In this document: positions 63,752-64,000 of the stretch, piece after piece
Position numbering within the stretch: the stretch's first letter is position 1
Layout: each line of letters opens with the position of its first letter
Source: Litoreibacter meonggei
GTDB lineage: Bacteria > Pseudomonadota > Alphaproteobacteria > Rhodobacterales > Rhodobacteraceae
Direction: 5' to 3'
Length of the DNA: 64,000 nt
NCBI RefSeq assembly: GCF_003663885.1
Contig: NZ_RCCE01000005.1
Coordinates: 310,001 to 374,000, forward strand
The notes under the pieces: model-generated
Seen by the model: the letters and a program-made list of their open reading frames with translations, nothing else
Told to the model about the DNA's origin: nothing
Database searches by the model: none
Made by a program: the position numbers and the translations under genes

Positions 63752-64000
63752 AGCACTGCTCCAACATAGACCGCACCGGACCGTTCCGACACGGTCTCCC
63801 ACTGTGTCATCCAAAGGTCTGCAAAGCACCGCGTAAGACGGCCTGACAAAGACATACACTCGGCATTGGCAATTGAGTCGATCCAAACCGTTCGGCAGCC
63901 CAACAACTTCGCCACGATCAGCGCCAATGCCCCTGGCGCAGCGCCGGTAGAGACCACGACATCCGGCCTGACGCTCCGCACAAGCCGCCATGCCGCCAGA
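63748..64000 (-). CDS. PssD-like (Alg14-type) glycosyltransferase subunit, partial
   Basis: The C-terminal 83 or so residues of a PssD/Alg14 homologue, cut by the window end (its N-terminus lies beyond 64000). Motif PDVVVSTGAAPGALALIVAKLLGCRTVWIDSIANAECMSLSGRL and a hydrophobic end; the family anchors the Alg13-like partner to the membrane. Its stop overlaps the PssE-like start, so the two are coupled. Confidence 0.8.
   Translation of the reverse strand, partial: LAAWRLVRSVRPDVVVSTGAAPGALALIVAKLLGCRTVWIDSIANAECMSLSGRLTRCFADLWMTQWETVSERSGAVYVGAVL

Noticed and set aside
1-64000. tRNA, rRNA or CRISPR arrays
   Set aside because: The intergenic regions were scanned by eye for tRNA TTC-loop motifs, rRNA-like sequence and regularly spaced repeats; none was found. 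A covariance-model search would be decisive.

Overview
The window is a gene-dense chromosomal segment of an alphaproteobacterium, most likely a marine Rhodobacteraceae (Roseobacter group) member. The markers are the petP-petR-HDAC-xseB-ispA-dxs string, a DUF2794 gene, a cytochrome c2-like gene, a gene-transfer-agent (GTA) spike-base homologue and a NavAb-type sodium channel. No rRNA, tRNA, CRISPR array, transposase or integrase gene was recognised.

Layout. 1-2.9 kb: 3' end of ilvA, a histidine phosphotransfer (HPt) protein divergent from a receiver-PP2C phosphatase, and a Nudix gene. 3.0-12.0 kb: a tight + strand run of hslO, CoA-type Nudix, cca, a LysE exporter, two ABC half-exporters, an Fe-S RNA methyltransferase and a sodium channel. 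12.0-17.3 kb: a - strand operon petP-petR-HDAC-xseB-ispA-dxs. 17.4-19.6 kb: ilvE, then an AT-rich island with a 13-bp inverted repeat bracketing 193 bp, a DUF3892 gene and a terminator. 19.2-25.8 kb: transport, HupE/DUF4198, DUF2794, NlpC/P60, leucyl aminopeptidase and an HPt-like protein. 25.9-27.9 kb: carbonic anhydrase-sbtA-sbtB, a bicarbonate-uptake operon. 27.9-30.6 kb: DUF4139 protein and asd. 30.7-35.6 kb: an ABC exporter fused to an FkbM methyltransferase, and two glycosyltransferases. 35.6-46.8 kb: leuB and leuCD, separated by a LysR/oxidoreductase pair, a divergent EEP-fold protein, and an AraC/secreted hydrolase pair. 47.0-52.8 kb: MscS channel, YozG/DUF2975 pair, lipoprotein, cytochrome c, SDR-idi, rsfS-rlmH. 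52.9-64 kb: the GTA spike-base homologue, then a surface-polysaccharide locus (pyruvyl transferase, FrhB-like protein, flippase, sulfotransferase, acyltransferase, ligase/polymerase, GT2, PssD/PssE-like pair) in which a 743-residue SGNH-esterase/LamG-like protein without signal peptide is embedded.

The genes point to an aerobic marine heterotroph using the DXP isoprenoid route, with branched-chain amino acid synthesis genes scattered over the window (ilvA, ilvE, leuB, leuCD) and a decorated capsule or exopolysaccharide. The most unusual parts are the GTA spike-base homologue beside the polysaccharide locus with its SGNH/LamG protein, the ABC-FkbM fusion, and the bicarbonate operon in an apparent heterotroph. 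All calls come from reading sequence and protein motifs by eye; no database search was run.
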